Positions 52,632 to 62,234 of a stretch of 64,000 bases of DNA are shown here, in pieces (positions within the stretch are counted from its first letter, which is position 1; the number at the start of each line of letters is the position of its first letter). The DNA is taken from assembly GCF_020382885.2 (NCBI RefSeq), contig NW_025421230.1:1-64000 (forward strand). The letters run 5' to 3'. The position numbers and the translations under genes were made by a program. A model generated the notes under the pieces. The model was not told the DNA's origin, did not search any database, and saw only the letters and a program-made list of their open reading frames with translations. The stretch is from Scatophagus argus. Its lineage: Eukaryota; Chordata; Actinopteri; Scatophagidae.

Positions 52632-53926
52632 TTCAAGGATTTTTATTGTCATTTCACACATGTAGAAACATGAGGTGAAACGAAATTAGTTTCCCCTGTC
52701 CTGGTATAAGCCCAATAACCTACAAAATACCAAATGCTATAAATATAAAACATCCATCCATCCATCCATTTTCTATACCGCTTATCCATCAGGGTCGCGG
52801 GGGAGCTGGAGCCTATCCCAGCAGACTACGGACGAGAGGCGGGGTACACCCTGGACTGGTCGCCAGTCAATCACAGGGCCAACACACAAAGACAAACAAC
52901 CACACACCCTCACATTCACACCTAGGGGCAATGTAGAGTAGCCAATTAACCTAATGTGCATGTTTTTGGTATTGTGGGAGGAAGCCGGAGAACCCGGAGA
53001 AAACCCACGCAGGCACAGGGAGAACATGCAAACTCCACGTAGAAGGGCCCAGACCGGGATTCGAACCTGGAACCCTCTTGCTATGAGGCAACAGTGCTAA
53101 CCACTGCACCACTGTGCCGTCCAATATAAAACAACACTATATAAATATAAAAACAATCAGAATAAAAAAGACATAAACAGTGAACAGGGAGCAACAATAT
53201 TTACAGCAGTATTGCGGTATTGAGTAAATGGCAGAGTAAGGCAAATGAAATGAGTAGTTTAGAGTTCTGTGCAAAATGGCTGCATTGTGCAATGTTCCAT
53301 GGCTGGTTTTCAGGGAAGGGAAAGGGGGAGGGGGTTGTGTGTGTGTATGTGTGTGTGTGTGTGGGGTGTAAGGTATGGGGTAGCAGCAGGGGCTACAGAC
53401 CTCCAGAGTTCGACAGTCTCACAGCTTCTGGGAAGAAGCTCTTCCTCAGTCTGGTGGTCCTGCTCTTAATGCTCCGCAGCCTCCTGCCTGAGGGGAGAGG
53501 GGCAAACAGTTTGTGTGAGGGGTGGGTGGGGTCCTTCATGATGCAGGAGGCCCTTTTCCTGCATCTGGAGGTGTAAATGTCTGTGGTGGTGGATAGGCTG
53601 CGTCCCTTCTGTGCAGCTTTCACCACCCTCTGCAGAGCCTTCTTCTCTGCCGCAGAGCAGCTGCCGTGCCACACAGTGATGCAGGAGTCATATACTCTGT
53701 CGCCTCAGAGCAGTGGCTGTTAACCTTTGTGCAGTTTGTACACCAACATTTATTAACGTAGACACATAGTCTGCCCCTGCAGGCTTTCCCCGACAGCTGG
53801 TTGCAGTCCGCTCGGAAGAGAAGCCGGCCGTCGATCTGGAAGGCTGGGCCCAGCATGTTCTCATTCAGCCATGTTTCCGTCGGACAAAGCAGTTCCTTAT
53901 CTCACGTGAAACCCCCAACCTCAGTC
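52632..53926 (-). mobile_element. LINE of the same family, minus strand, internally deleted, with SINE
   Basis: The 3' end (ATTCAAGGATTTTTATTGTC) is at 52,632. The RT C-terminus ([20 protein letters not shown]) lies at 53,410-53,670. At about 53,690 it jumps to the endonuclease (ADCNQLSGKACRGRLCVYVN, 53,700-53,860). The whole RT core is missing. It abuts another LINE at 53,927. Confidence 0.75.
52752..53122 (-). mobile_element. V-SINE/DANA-like tRNA-derived SINE, minus strand
   Basis: 371 bp flanked by a perfect 10-bp direct repeat AATATAAAAC (52,742-52,751 and 53,123-53,132). On the minus strand it has an A-box-like TGGTGCAGTGGTTAGC, a B box GGTTCGAATCC, the V-SINE central block (GCATGTTCTCCCTGTGCC) and a tail with (GGAT)n. 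The tRNA-like head is the pol III promoter, not a tRNA gene. Confidence 0.85.
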
Positions 53927-54288
53927 AAAGTACACCACTGTCAGAGAGTCCAGCTCCTCTCCCACAACATGGCTGGTCTTCTTAATGACTCTATTGAGTC
54001 TGTTAATATCCCTCACCCTCAGGCAGCTGCCCCAGCAGGCAACAGCATATGTGATGGCACTGGACACCACCGACTCATAGAACATCCTCAGCATCGTCCT
54101 GCAGATGTTGAAGGACCTCAGCCGCCTCAGAAAATAGAGGTGGCTCTCGCCCTTTCTGTAAACAGTGTCCACGTTCTTGCACCAGTCCAGTTTGTGGTCC
54201 AAGTACACCCCCAAGTATTTGTACTCCTCCACCACCTCCACAGTGTCCCCTTTGATGTTGATAGGGGTCACTGGAGCCTTAGTCCTCC

Positions 54289-55641
54289 TCAGGTCCACCA
54301 CCAGTTCTTGGTCTTTGCCACATTGAGCTGTAGGTGGTTTTTCCCGCTCCATGTGACACAGATGTCCACTACCGTCCTGTACTCTCTCTCATCCCCCCCA
54401 GTAATACACCCAACCACTGCAGAGTCATCAGAAAATTTCTGAAGATGGCAGGACTCTGTGCAGTGCGTAAAGTCTGTGGGGTAGATTGTGAAGAGGAAGG
54501 GAGAGAGGACGGTCCCCTGTGGAGCCCCGGTGTTGCTGATCACTTCATCTGACAGGCAGCACTTCAGGCGTACATACTGCAGTCTGCCCGTCAGATAGTC
54601 TGCGATCCAGGACACCAGTGGGGCATCCACCTGCATCACTGTCAGCTTCTCAGCCAACAGAGCCGGCCTGATGGTGTCAAATGCACTTGAGAAATCAAAG
54701 AACATGATTCTCACAGTGCTTTCCAGCTTGTCCAGGTGAGTGTAGACTCTGTTCAGCCGGCAGATGATGGCATCGTCCACTCCAAGGCGGGGCTGGTAGG
54801 CAAACTGAAGGGGATCCTGAAGTGGTTGGACCATGGGCCAGAGCTGTTTCAGGATGAGTCTTTCCAGGGTCTTCATGATGTGTGACGTCAGAGCCACGGG
54901 CCTGTAGTCCTTGGGGTCGCTGGGACGCGGCATCTTCAGGACAGGAACGAGGCATGACGTCTTCCACACCACAGGGACCCTTTGAAGACTCAGACTCAGG
55001 TTGAAGACATGATGAAGTACTCCCTTTAGCTGGGGGGCACAGGCTTTCAGGACCCTGGGGCTCACACCATCTGGGCCTGCAGCTTTGCCTGCATGGAGTC
55101 TCTGCAACTGTCTTCTCACCTGATAAGCTGTGAAGGTCATCGTTGAGGTGATGGGTGGGGGAGGAGTGCATGTGGTACCCAGGTGAGAGTGGTCCGTCCA
55201 GGCATCTGGGGACAAGGTGTGAGCGAGGCCATCCAGATGGAATGTGGGGGGAGGGAGAGAGGCTGGAGTGGTTAGTTGCTGCCATACTGCTGAAGAGTCA
55301 TTTGAAGCGTGAGTTGAGGTTCCTGTGTCAAATCTGTTGAAGAACTGATTCAGCTCATTCGCCCGTTCCACACTGCGATCAACTCCTGCTCCGCTGTTTG
55401 GCCTGTAACCTGTGATTGTCCTCATGCCACTCCACACCTCTCTCATGTTGTTCTGCTGGAGTTTCCACTCCAGCTTCCTCCTGTACCTCTCCTTTACCTC
55501 CCTGATCTTTAATCTCAGGTTTCGCTGAATAGCTCTCACCTCGTCCTTATTGCCCGCTCTGAAAGCCCTCTTCTTATTGTTGAGGATGGCTTTGAATAGT
55601 TTCACATGTCGTGCTGCGGTTTGCAGAAGGTCAGTCACCAT
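54289..55641 (-). CDS. Rex1-like LINE reverse transcriptase, open to a late frameshift
   Basis: 450 codons: linker (RAFRAGNKDEVRAIQRNLRL), KAAGPDGVSPR, DYRPVALTSHIMKT, FFDFSSAFDT, GAPQGTVLSPFLF, FSDD at residues 403-406. A frameshift near 54,300 moves the thumb into the frame 54,352-53,921 (ELVVDLRRTKAP, EYKYLGVYLDHKLDW). The RT is therefore broken only near its C-terminus. Confidence 0.8.
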   Translation of the reverse strand: MVTDLLQTAARHVKLFKAILNNKKRAFRAGNKDEVRAIQRNLRLKIREVKERYRRKLEWKLQQNNMREVWSGMRTITGYRPNSGAGVDRSVERANELNQFFNRFDTGTSTHASNDSSAVWQQLTTPASLPPPTFHLDGLAHTLSPDAWTDHSHLGTTCTPPPPITSTMTFTAYQVRRQLQRLHAGKAAGPDGVSPRVLKACAPQLKGVLHHVFNLSLSLQRVPVVWKTSCLVPVLKMPRPSDPKDYRPVALTSHIMKTLERLILKQLWPMVQPLQDPLQFAYQPRLGVDDAIICRLNRVYTHLDKLESTVRIMFFDFSSAFDTIRPALLAEKLTVMQVDAPLVSWIADYLTGRLQYVRLKCCLSDEVISNTGAPQGTVLSPFLFTIYPTDFTHCTESCHLQKFSDDSAVVGCITGGDEREYRTVVDICVTWSGKNHLQLNVAKTKNWWWT

Positions 55642-55972
55642 GACAGCATGTTAAAACTCCCTGGGCAAGTACTATGGACGTAGTCCAATGGCACACAGTT
55701 CCACATCCGAGCACGGCAAACCCTTCCCCTTTGTGCTTACCGCTAGCAGCGCAGTTTCTGTCCGCACGGACCGTATGGAAGCCCATTACTGTTGTATTGT
55801 CATCAGGTATATCCTGGTGCAGCCATGTCTCCGTAAAATACATCAAATTGCACTTCCGGTATTCCCTCTGATTCTGACACACTACCATCAGTTCGTCCAT
55901 CTTATTCACGAGTGACCTCACATTTCCCATGACGATAGAGGGGAGACACGGCTTAAACTTCTGTTGAAGCAC
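55631..55972 (-). pseudogene. LINE endonuclease N-terminal part
   Basis: MGNVRSLVNKMDEL, YFTETWLHQDIP and RADRNCAASGKHKGEG are the first motifs of the APE endonuclease. It leads toward CHWTTSIVLAQGVLTCCHGD and then breaks directly before the RT linker, so the C-terminal endonuclease motifs are deleted. Confidence 0.7.
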
Positions 55973-55979
55973 ACTTGCT

Positions 55980-56450
55980 TCCCCGAGTAGGTTGATGTGA
56001 GAGAGTTAAAACACAGTCGTTGAATAGCCTTAAAACAGAGTTGTTTGTTTAGAAACAAAGATCTTTGGAGATCCCACCACAGAGTTCAAGTCTGTTTCAG
56101 CCAAACGCCAAGTGGGATCTAAAGCACTCAAGGAAGTACATCATTATATATACTTTAAGATAACACCGGTTGTTAGTCTCAACACCTTCCACTCAAGCCA
56201 GAGGGGAGGGGTGGTGTATCAGTGTCTTCGCCTGTCGGTCAGAGTGACTAGAGATATGGTGTCCTTCTTCTACTATGCATGATACCTCTATCTCCCTCAG
56301 AGTATGCAGTACTGAGACAAACAACCAGTTCTACATGATTATAACATTATGAGTTATACCAAAGCATATGACAGAAAAAGGCACGGCAAATATTTATTAA
56401 TCCACACTTCCTAGTCATAAGCCTCCGTTGTTTCAAAGCTTTATAGCATT
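55980..56450. other. No gene seen
   Basis: Unique-looking sequence without a supported frame or repeat; it could be a lost LTR or host DNA. Confidence 0.4.
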
Positions 56451-56452
56451 AG

Positions 56453-56632
56453 GTATTTTGTAGGTTATTGGGCTTATACCGGGACCGGGGAAGCTAATTC
56501 TGTTCCACCTCATGTTTCAACATGTGTGAAATGACAATAAAAATCCTTGAATCCTTGAATGGCAGGTTGTTCTAACTGGAATTCTGAAAGACTGTGTATT
56601 TGTTTTTTAGATGATATGTTGTTCTGGCTCAA
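56453..56632. repeat. LINE 3' end (plus) followed by an L2 3' UTR scrap (minus)
   Basis: TATTTTGTAGGTTATTGGGC to AAATCCTTGAATCCTTGAAT (56,453-56,559) is the 3' end of the 16.6-kb family. GGCAGGTTGTTCTAACTGGA ATTCTGAAAGACTGTG (56,562-56,632) matches the L2 3' UTR at 37.55 kb. Confidence 0.7.
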
Positions 56633-56892
56633 GTAAACTCTCTGAAATCTTCTTCAGACTTCAGGACAATTTTGTTTAGCTCGCTGTCAAGGCTGTGTAG
56701 CGCCACATAGCTGAGGGCAGAAGATTCAGTCATTTGGGGACTCTGGAGGGTATGTGAAAGGTCATGACCCATTTCCTGACATTTCAAATACATACTTTTT
56801 TATTTGTACATGGTTCATTGTTATTTGAAAATAGTTAACTGTTATCCTTGAGAATACTCTAACTGTAAATACTTGTTGTCCTTGTTGTTGGT

Positions 56893-57165
56893 GTCCAGTG
56901 CCATCACATATCCTGTTGCCTGCTTGGGCAGCTGCCTGAGGGTGAGGCACACTAACAGACTCAACAGAATCAATAAGAAGGCCAGCCATGTTGTTGGTGA
57001 GCAACTGGACTCTCTGACGGTGGTGTCTGAGAGGAGGATGCTGTCCAGTGTCTATTTTATATTTTTCACTCTCTTTTCTTCATCGAGAAAATTGCAAGTG
57101 CAATGTCTGTACAAAAAAAGAATTTCCCCTCGGGGATCAATAAAGGAATTCCGATTCTGATTTTA
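56893..57165 (+). mobile_element. Rex1-like LINE 3' fragment, plus strand
   Basis: RT C-terminal piece (AITYPVACLGSCLRVRHTN, NKKASHVVGEQLDSLTVVSE), then a short UTR and CGGGGATCAATAAAGGAATT CCGATTCTGATT. Between the RT piece and the tail about 130 bp of the family sequence is missing. Confidence 0.8.
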
Positions 57166-57169
57166 ACAA

Positions 57170-57735
57170 CCAGGTCCATCAGTCCATCTGGGACCGGGAT
57201 TATGGAACTGTATGAGGGATGGACCGAGTACATACAGTCCAAGTACACCTTAAGTACCCACCTTAAGTGTGCTAAGTCAAGAGACCTATCGGGCCAGTTT
57301 GAGAGTTGAATCCAAAATGACCCGATAAGTTTCTGTCTTTGCGCACAGTATCCTCTTGGAAGTGACACATGAAAGCATGTGAAAACATGAAAGCATGGCA
57401 GCATCCACTTCAGGAGACAGTCTAATACCCTTTTACTAACACAAAGGAACACACTATAGCTTACTAACAGTAGCTCATCAACTGTTGATACATTTCTTGT
57501 TATTGTGTTGAACTATTTGATTCCTGTTAGCTGTTGAGCTGGTGCTGCTCACTGGTGCTGCCTGCTTGGACTGAATGAAATATCAATATGTAAAGTCAAG
57601 CTGTCGAGAACTTATGCAACTCGCCAGCATGAATTGTACTGCCAAGATAGATTCTCATGTTTAAGTTACGAGCCCATCTTTGCAATTTGCTCCCTACTGG
57701 AAGAACAACCTCTTCCAAGAGATGATTTGTGATGA
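57170..57735. other. No gene supported
   Basis: A 128-codon minus-strand frame (57,452-57,066) overlaps the LINE tail and has no domain. Otherwise unique sequence. Confidence 0.4.
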
Positions 57736-57737
57736 TG

Positions 57738-58362
57738 ATGATGATTCTTGTGTTTCCATGTTTTATGTTTGAGTCCGTGTGCCATGTTCCATGTTTGTCT
57801 TCTCATGTGTTTTCATGTTTTATGTTCGAGGTTTCTGTCACATCCTGGTTCTCTGTATTTTGGTTTTTGAGTCCATGTGTCATGTTCCATGTGTGTCTTG
57901 TTTCCATGTATTATGGTCAAGGTTTTTGTCATGTCCTGTTTTATTTTGAAGGTGTCACTTCCCCTGTGCGTCCTGTTTTCATGTAGCTTTTGGTGTTGCT
58001 GATTGCTTTCTCCCTCCTAATGTGTGTCACCTGTGTCTCATTGTCTTGTCTATTTAGTCCCAGCCATCTTTTGTCAGAGTGTTTTTTACATTGTCTTATG
58101 TTCCATGCCAGGATACCTTTGTCTTGCCATGCCATGCCATGCCATGCCATGCCATGCCATGCCATGCCATGTCATGCCATGTTTTGCCAGGAGTTATTGC
58201 CACTGTTCTTCTTAGATCCCACGCCACAGTAAGTGTGGGGGTTTTTTTAGTTTTGATTTTGTTAAATAAAGACTATTGTTTTGACCTCTGCCTCGCATCC
58301 CTGCTTTGACTCTGCATCGGGTTTCAGCCTTTTTGCGTCAGCAACACCGCCGCTTTGTGACA
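57738..58362 (+). mobile_element. Third copy of the solo-LTR family
   Basis: Plus-strand parallel of 4687-5396: (CCATGTTTTATGTT)-type units, a TATTTAGTCCC TATA-like box near 58,050, AATAAAGACTATTG (58,264) and the end CGCTTTGTGACA at 58,362. The TGTCA start is missing or replaced by (GAT)n at 57,730. Confidence 0.7.
58118..58180. repeat. (CCATG)n microsatellite inside LTR
   Basis: About eleven pentamer units GCCAT with one variant GTCAT. It arose within the LTR copy; the two sister LTRs have only CATGGCATG-like starts here. Confidence 0.9.
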
Positions 58363-58364
58363 CT

Positions 58365-58935
58365 TGAAAGTGACACCCATCCAGGTGAGTCCCTGGGTAA
58401 ATCACACAAACAAGGATAAGGTTAAAGTTAAGGTTAGGCAAAAGTCATGAGTAGGATTATGTATAATATGTCTTAGTTTATAGTTATGTTACATTCAGGA
58501 TAATATTACAATTAGTTTCGTTTTACAATTAGGTCGTAAGTGTGTAAAATTTACTGTACTCTCTTTGTAAATTGATGATATGTGTTTGAAAAAAAATAAA
58601 AAGAGAATTTGAAAGGAGTTGAAAGGGTTGGGGCCTTATTTAAAATAAGATAATCCTTTAATAGTCCCATAACTGGGAAATTGCAGTGTTACTGCAGCCT
58701 AAAGGACACACGCTCTCAGAGGGGCGTAATTACAACACCAGGGGGCGCCAATTATTAATTATGGATTTATTTATATATGCTTTTTAATCTTTTTTTTTTT
58801 TTTTGCGGGGAGCGGGCATCTGGGGCCGCCCTGGGCTGCCGCCCAATTCGCCCATATGAGAAACTTCTACTGCACAGAGGAGGCGGGTCTGCTCTGATTG
58901 GCTGAAAAGTTAATGACTGCTCTGATCGGCTGCTC
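58365..58935. other. No gene; LINE tail at 58,648-58,695
   Basis: AT-rich sequence. AAGATAATCCTTTAATAGTC CCATAACTGGGAAATTGC is a minus-strand LINE terminus. A T14 run and a GC-rich piece follow at 58,785-58,860. Confidence 0.5.
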
Positions 58936-58939
58936 CAGT

Positions 58940-59059
58940 GTGTTACTGATGTTGTGGACTTTCTTCACTTTTCAGAACTGGACTCGAGGTTTCTGCATCA
59001 TCCTGCTTTGTGTTCTGCTACATCTGCACAGCTTTTGAAAGATTTCAGCTGTTCTCCAG
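58940..59059 (+). other. 5' UTR exon of the right-arm receptor copy
   Basis: The exon ends TGTTCTCCAG|GTAAGAGTC at 59,059. The intron that follows (to 59,587) matches the intron of gene A in its 3' half. The exon body differs from that of gene A, so the two arms may use different first exons. Confidence 0.45.
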
Positions 59060-59587
59060 GTAAGAGTCAATTTCTGGTTTGTAGCCCACTTTTTGTTTCC
59101 TTTTTCTGTCCCATTGCTGTAATGCTGCACAATTACAGCACACTTGTACTCAGATCTGGATTTGTGGTCCACTTTGGTCTCTTTTTTAGATAAAGTTTTA
59201 TTTTAGGTTGAAATCCCTAACTAGGATTGGCGGAGGTGGAGGTAAAAGTTCCGTCAGTGAATCAGTTCATTTTTTCTGTAAAGTAATAACTAAGGACCCA
59301 CTTTTGCAGTAAAAGATTAAAACTTGTAAAAAGTGTGATACAATGTATTCTGCTATTAAGTAGCACAAAACTCAAAGTTGTCTCTCCATATTTAACATGG
59401 ATCAAATAGATCTCATTTGACATAATCAATAAAAATGTCATTTTCAAATGCATTTTCACTACAAATGTCCTCTACTGTAAAAACTCAGACCGAGTTCATT
59501 GTGCTAACTCTACCATATGAGTAGAATTCTGATAAAAGGCCCAACATCTACATCCAAACTCCAAACCCCAACCTTTTAATTTTGCAG

Positions 59588-61105
59588 AGACAGTGAGCCA
59601 GAAGGTGCAGCCCACCCCAATACACAAGCACATCAGTATGATGCAACCACACTGTCACCTCCTGACAACCTCCTTGTTCTCAGGTTATTTATCCAGGAAG
59701 CTTGTGCTATGGCTTTTTGTCATCATGATAATATGTCACCCTTATACCACAGGACCAACTTCTGCTCTAGAAATAACCTGCAGAAACCAGACGTTGCCTC
59801 AGAATGCTGTTATTGACACTATACAACAATTTGTATTTGGAGGAAATCGCAGAGAGAGACTCTGGAACCTACCTCTGCAAAATTGAAAACGTTGTTGGTA
59901 CAGACAACTGCAAGCTTACACTCAGTGTCGCATCACAGCTGACTGTAAATTATGAACACGGAACTATAGCAGCAGTTGTTGTCCGTGAGGTTGTGGGCAT
60001 CATCATTATCATTGCAGTCAGGAGGAGAAATTTGGCAATGAAATATTGGAGGATACTTTCCCTCCTCATAAATTCTGTTGCACAAGTGACAAAGTAAGGG
60101 CCTGGACTTACAAACGCTCCCAGCACAGTGTACAGGTGAGGAAATGTTAAGCAACTTAGTGATTTTTTTTTTTCCTTTTAAGAGTATGTTAGTCATCTAT
60201 GCAAGTTCAATAACTCAAGATTAGATTGGGAGTCAGACTTGCGCTGTTATTTATGTCGAAGCAGGAGCGCCTTTTCCTCACTGAAATCATCTCATTACAC
60301 TTCACATGTTTTAAAAAGTTACATTGATATAATGATTTTCGATATCGCTCCAGAAGCGACATCTGATCGTGTGTGAGGACATGGACAAAGGGCTGAAGTG
60401 TGAGGACAAGGAGTTTGAGTATGAGGTCGTAGAGCAGGAGGACGTTGTAACAGAAAAATATATCTGAAAAAGTCTGTCTCATGATTTATTTCATGCTATT
60501 AAGGTGACACAACTGTAAACACCAATAAACTCTTCAGTTGTGTGGTACATCTGAACCAAAACAAGTGATTTATTATACAGTTCACAGTTTGGCCACCTGA
60601 ACCCTTTGAATGTACTGATGGTGAAACATTTTGACATTTTTATTAAGGGAAAAAAACACTTCTGTCTATGTATCTCCTGAAAACAAAAATCTCACGATTC
60701 ATCTTTAGGAGCCACATTCCTCAGAGGAAGAAAAGTCAGAGGGGAATGGGTGCATTAAGCATTGTGTGGCAACCCATTGTGAAGAAAAGGTGAGTGCTAA
60801 TAAGCAGAATTTAGTGCTGTGTACATGAAATACAGTTATATTTAAACCCAATATTTTATATTATACTTTTCTGAAGTGTTCATTTTAAGTATTTTGTGCT
60901 ATTTATGCGTGTGCCTTTAAGCCGAGAATATCTACAAAATTTCGTTATGCTCGCATAATGACAATAAAGACTCTTGAATGTTGAATATCTTTATGAATAA
61001 TATAAAATCAACTTTTCATCTTTAGGAGCTGTGGTCCTGGTTTGAACAACAGCTGAGGATTATAAATGCATTGAACTTGGTGTGAGCGCCTGCAGTGGAC
61101 CAAAG
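59588..61105 (+). pseudogene. Right-arm CXADR-like copy, V domain deleted
   Basis: The core exon starts at 59,588; the ATG is at 59,638. The signal region is kept (MMQPHCHLLTTSLFSGYLSR...SALEIT) but then jumps to NQTLPQNAVIDTIQ, losing the whole V-set and most of C2. A 2-bp loss follows, so the rest (EIAERDSGTYLCKIENVVGT, part of the membrane helix) is in another frame; a further deletion shortens the helix. Downstream, tail exons at 60,354-60,467 (KRHLIVCEDMDKG), 60,709-60,789 and 61,026-61,105 stay intact with the same lengths or nearly so as in gene A. The copy cannot make a receptor. Confidence 0.85.
60934..60982 (+). mobile_element. 49-bp LINE insertion with 8-bp target duplication
   Basis: The piece ends AATGACAATAAAGACTCTTG AATGTT and is flanked by GAATATCT at 60,926-60,933 and 60,983-60,990. 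It lies in the intron before the last coding exon of the right-arm copy; the left arm lacks it. Confidence 0.75.
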
Positions 61106-61242
61106 GTGAGTATTAGTAAACTTGTTACAGTGTCTCATACATGAATTGGTTAAGGTTTATCTCACACCAAGTTCGATAATGAAAGCTAAAATCAGAGATT
61201 TGGCACATGTGCTAAATGTTTTTGTTTCATTTTTTGCTACAG

Positions 61243-61525
61243 CCCAAAAGATTGCAGACTGGATCAGGACAACTGCCACACCATCGAGGACAAACAGAAT
61301 TCATACTGTTTTTGATAAAGAAAACAATGTGTTTGTTGATAGTACTGTTTTCAATGTTCAAATAAAATGGAGACATTTCAAAGATGATGACTTGTGTAAC
61401 AGCCAGAAAGATTAGAGAAGACTGAGTCACAAAAGAGGACCGGGATATGCAACTGCCACACCCTTGAGGACAAACAGAATTCAGACTGTTTTTGATAAAG
61501 AAAACATTGTGTTTGTTTACAGTTC
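61243..61525 (+). other. Right-arm 3' UTR exon with doubled polyadenylation unit
   Basis: After TTTTTGCTACAG at 61,242 the exon parallels 6359-6010 of gene A. The first unit has AATAAAATGGAGAC near 61,361. The second unit starts at 61,445 and is cut by a SINE. Confidence 0.6.
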
Positions 61526-61946
61526 GGGCGGCATGGTGGTGCAGTGGTTATTACTGTCGCCTCATAGCAAGAGGGTTCCAGGTTCGAATCCCGGTCTGGG
61601 CCCTTCTATGTGGAGTTTGCATGTTCTCCCTGTGCCTGCGTGGGTTTTCTCTGGGTACTCTGGCTTCCTCCCACAATACCAAAAACATGCACATTAGGTT
61701 AATTGGCTACTCTAAATTGCCCCTAGGTGTGAGTGTGAGAGTGTGTGGTTGTCCAAGAATTTCCCTCCAGGGATTAATAAAGGAATTCTGATTCTGATTC
61801 TGATTGTTTGTCTTTGTGTGTTGGCCCTGCGATTGACTGGCGACCAGTCCAGGGTGAACCCCGCCTCTCGCCCGTAGTCAGCTGGGATAGGCTCCAGCTC
61901 CCCCGCGACCCTGACGGATAAGCGGTATAGAAAATGGATGGATGGA
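61526..61946 (+). mobile_element. V-SINE/DANA-like SINE with a nested LINE tail
   Basis: Flanked by a perfect 12-bp direct repeat TGTTTACAGTTC (61,514-61,525 and 61,947-61,958). It has a tRNA-like head (GGTGCAGTGGTTATTAC, B box GGTTCGAATCC), a V-SINE core and a (GGAT)n tail. Inside, at about 61,753-61,804, a 50-bp Rex1-like 3' end (CCTCCAGGGATTAATAAAGG plus CTGATT repeats) splits it, with TTGT on both sides. Confidence 0.85.
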
Positions 61947-62230
61947 TGTTTACAGTTCTGTTTTGAATGCTCAAATAAAACAAAGACATTTCAAACATGT
62001 GGACTTGTGTTTTTAAAGAGTAAATGGTAATACATTTTAAAGACAGACTTAGAAAGACTTTAAAACTTTTCTTGTAGAGTTATGGTATCAGGTCAGGAAA
62101 CAACATTGAGATGTTGGGTCATTCCAAGTAAGATATGGAGATGTTGGGTGTTATAACATCTCATCACCTGTCTGTAAAGGCCCTTTTACTTGTACATAGG
62201 GTCTCATACTGAGATGATGGGTGGGAACAA
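61947..62230. repeat. Inverted arm, distal part
   Basis: Reverse complement of 5770-6080: ACAAAGACATTTCAAACATG, TAATACATTTTAAAGACAGA, GAGATGTTGGGTCATTCCAA. It marks one boundary of the arm pair. Confidence 0.8.
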
Positions 62231-62234
62231 CACT

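Larger units (their letters stand above)
53927..55975 (-). mobile_element. Rex1-like LINE, minus strand, 3'-truncated
   Basis: From the endonuclease N-terminal half (55,972-55,635) through linker and RT to the thumb at 53,930. Sister of 20.7-23.1 kb but it keeps the joint missing there. The 3' end is replaced by the other LINE at 53,926. Confidence 0.8.

Noticed and set aside
52311-53926. Twin-priming (5' inversion) of one LINE
   Set aside because: In twin priming the 3' tail is at the outer edge; here the 3' end is internal at 52,632, and the minus-strand part also contains endonuclease sequence. Two insertions or a complex rearrangement fit better.
57066-57452. 128-codon minus-strand frame
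   Set aside because: It overlaps a LINE 3' tail, has no domain and no splice partners.
61526-61620. tRNA gene
   Set aside because: A- and B-box words are present, but the cloverleaf is degenerate and it is the head of a SINE with target duplications.
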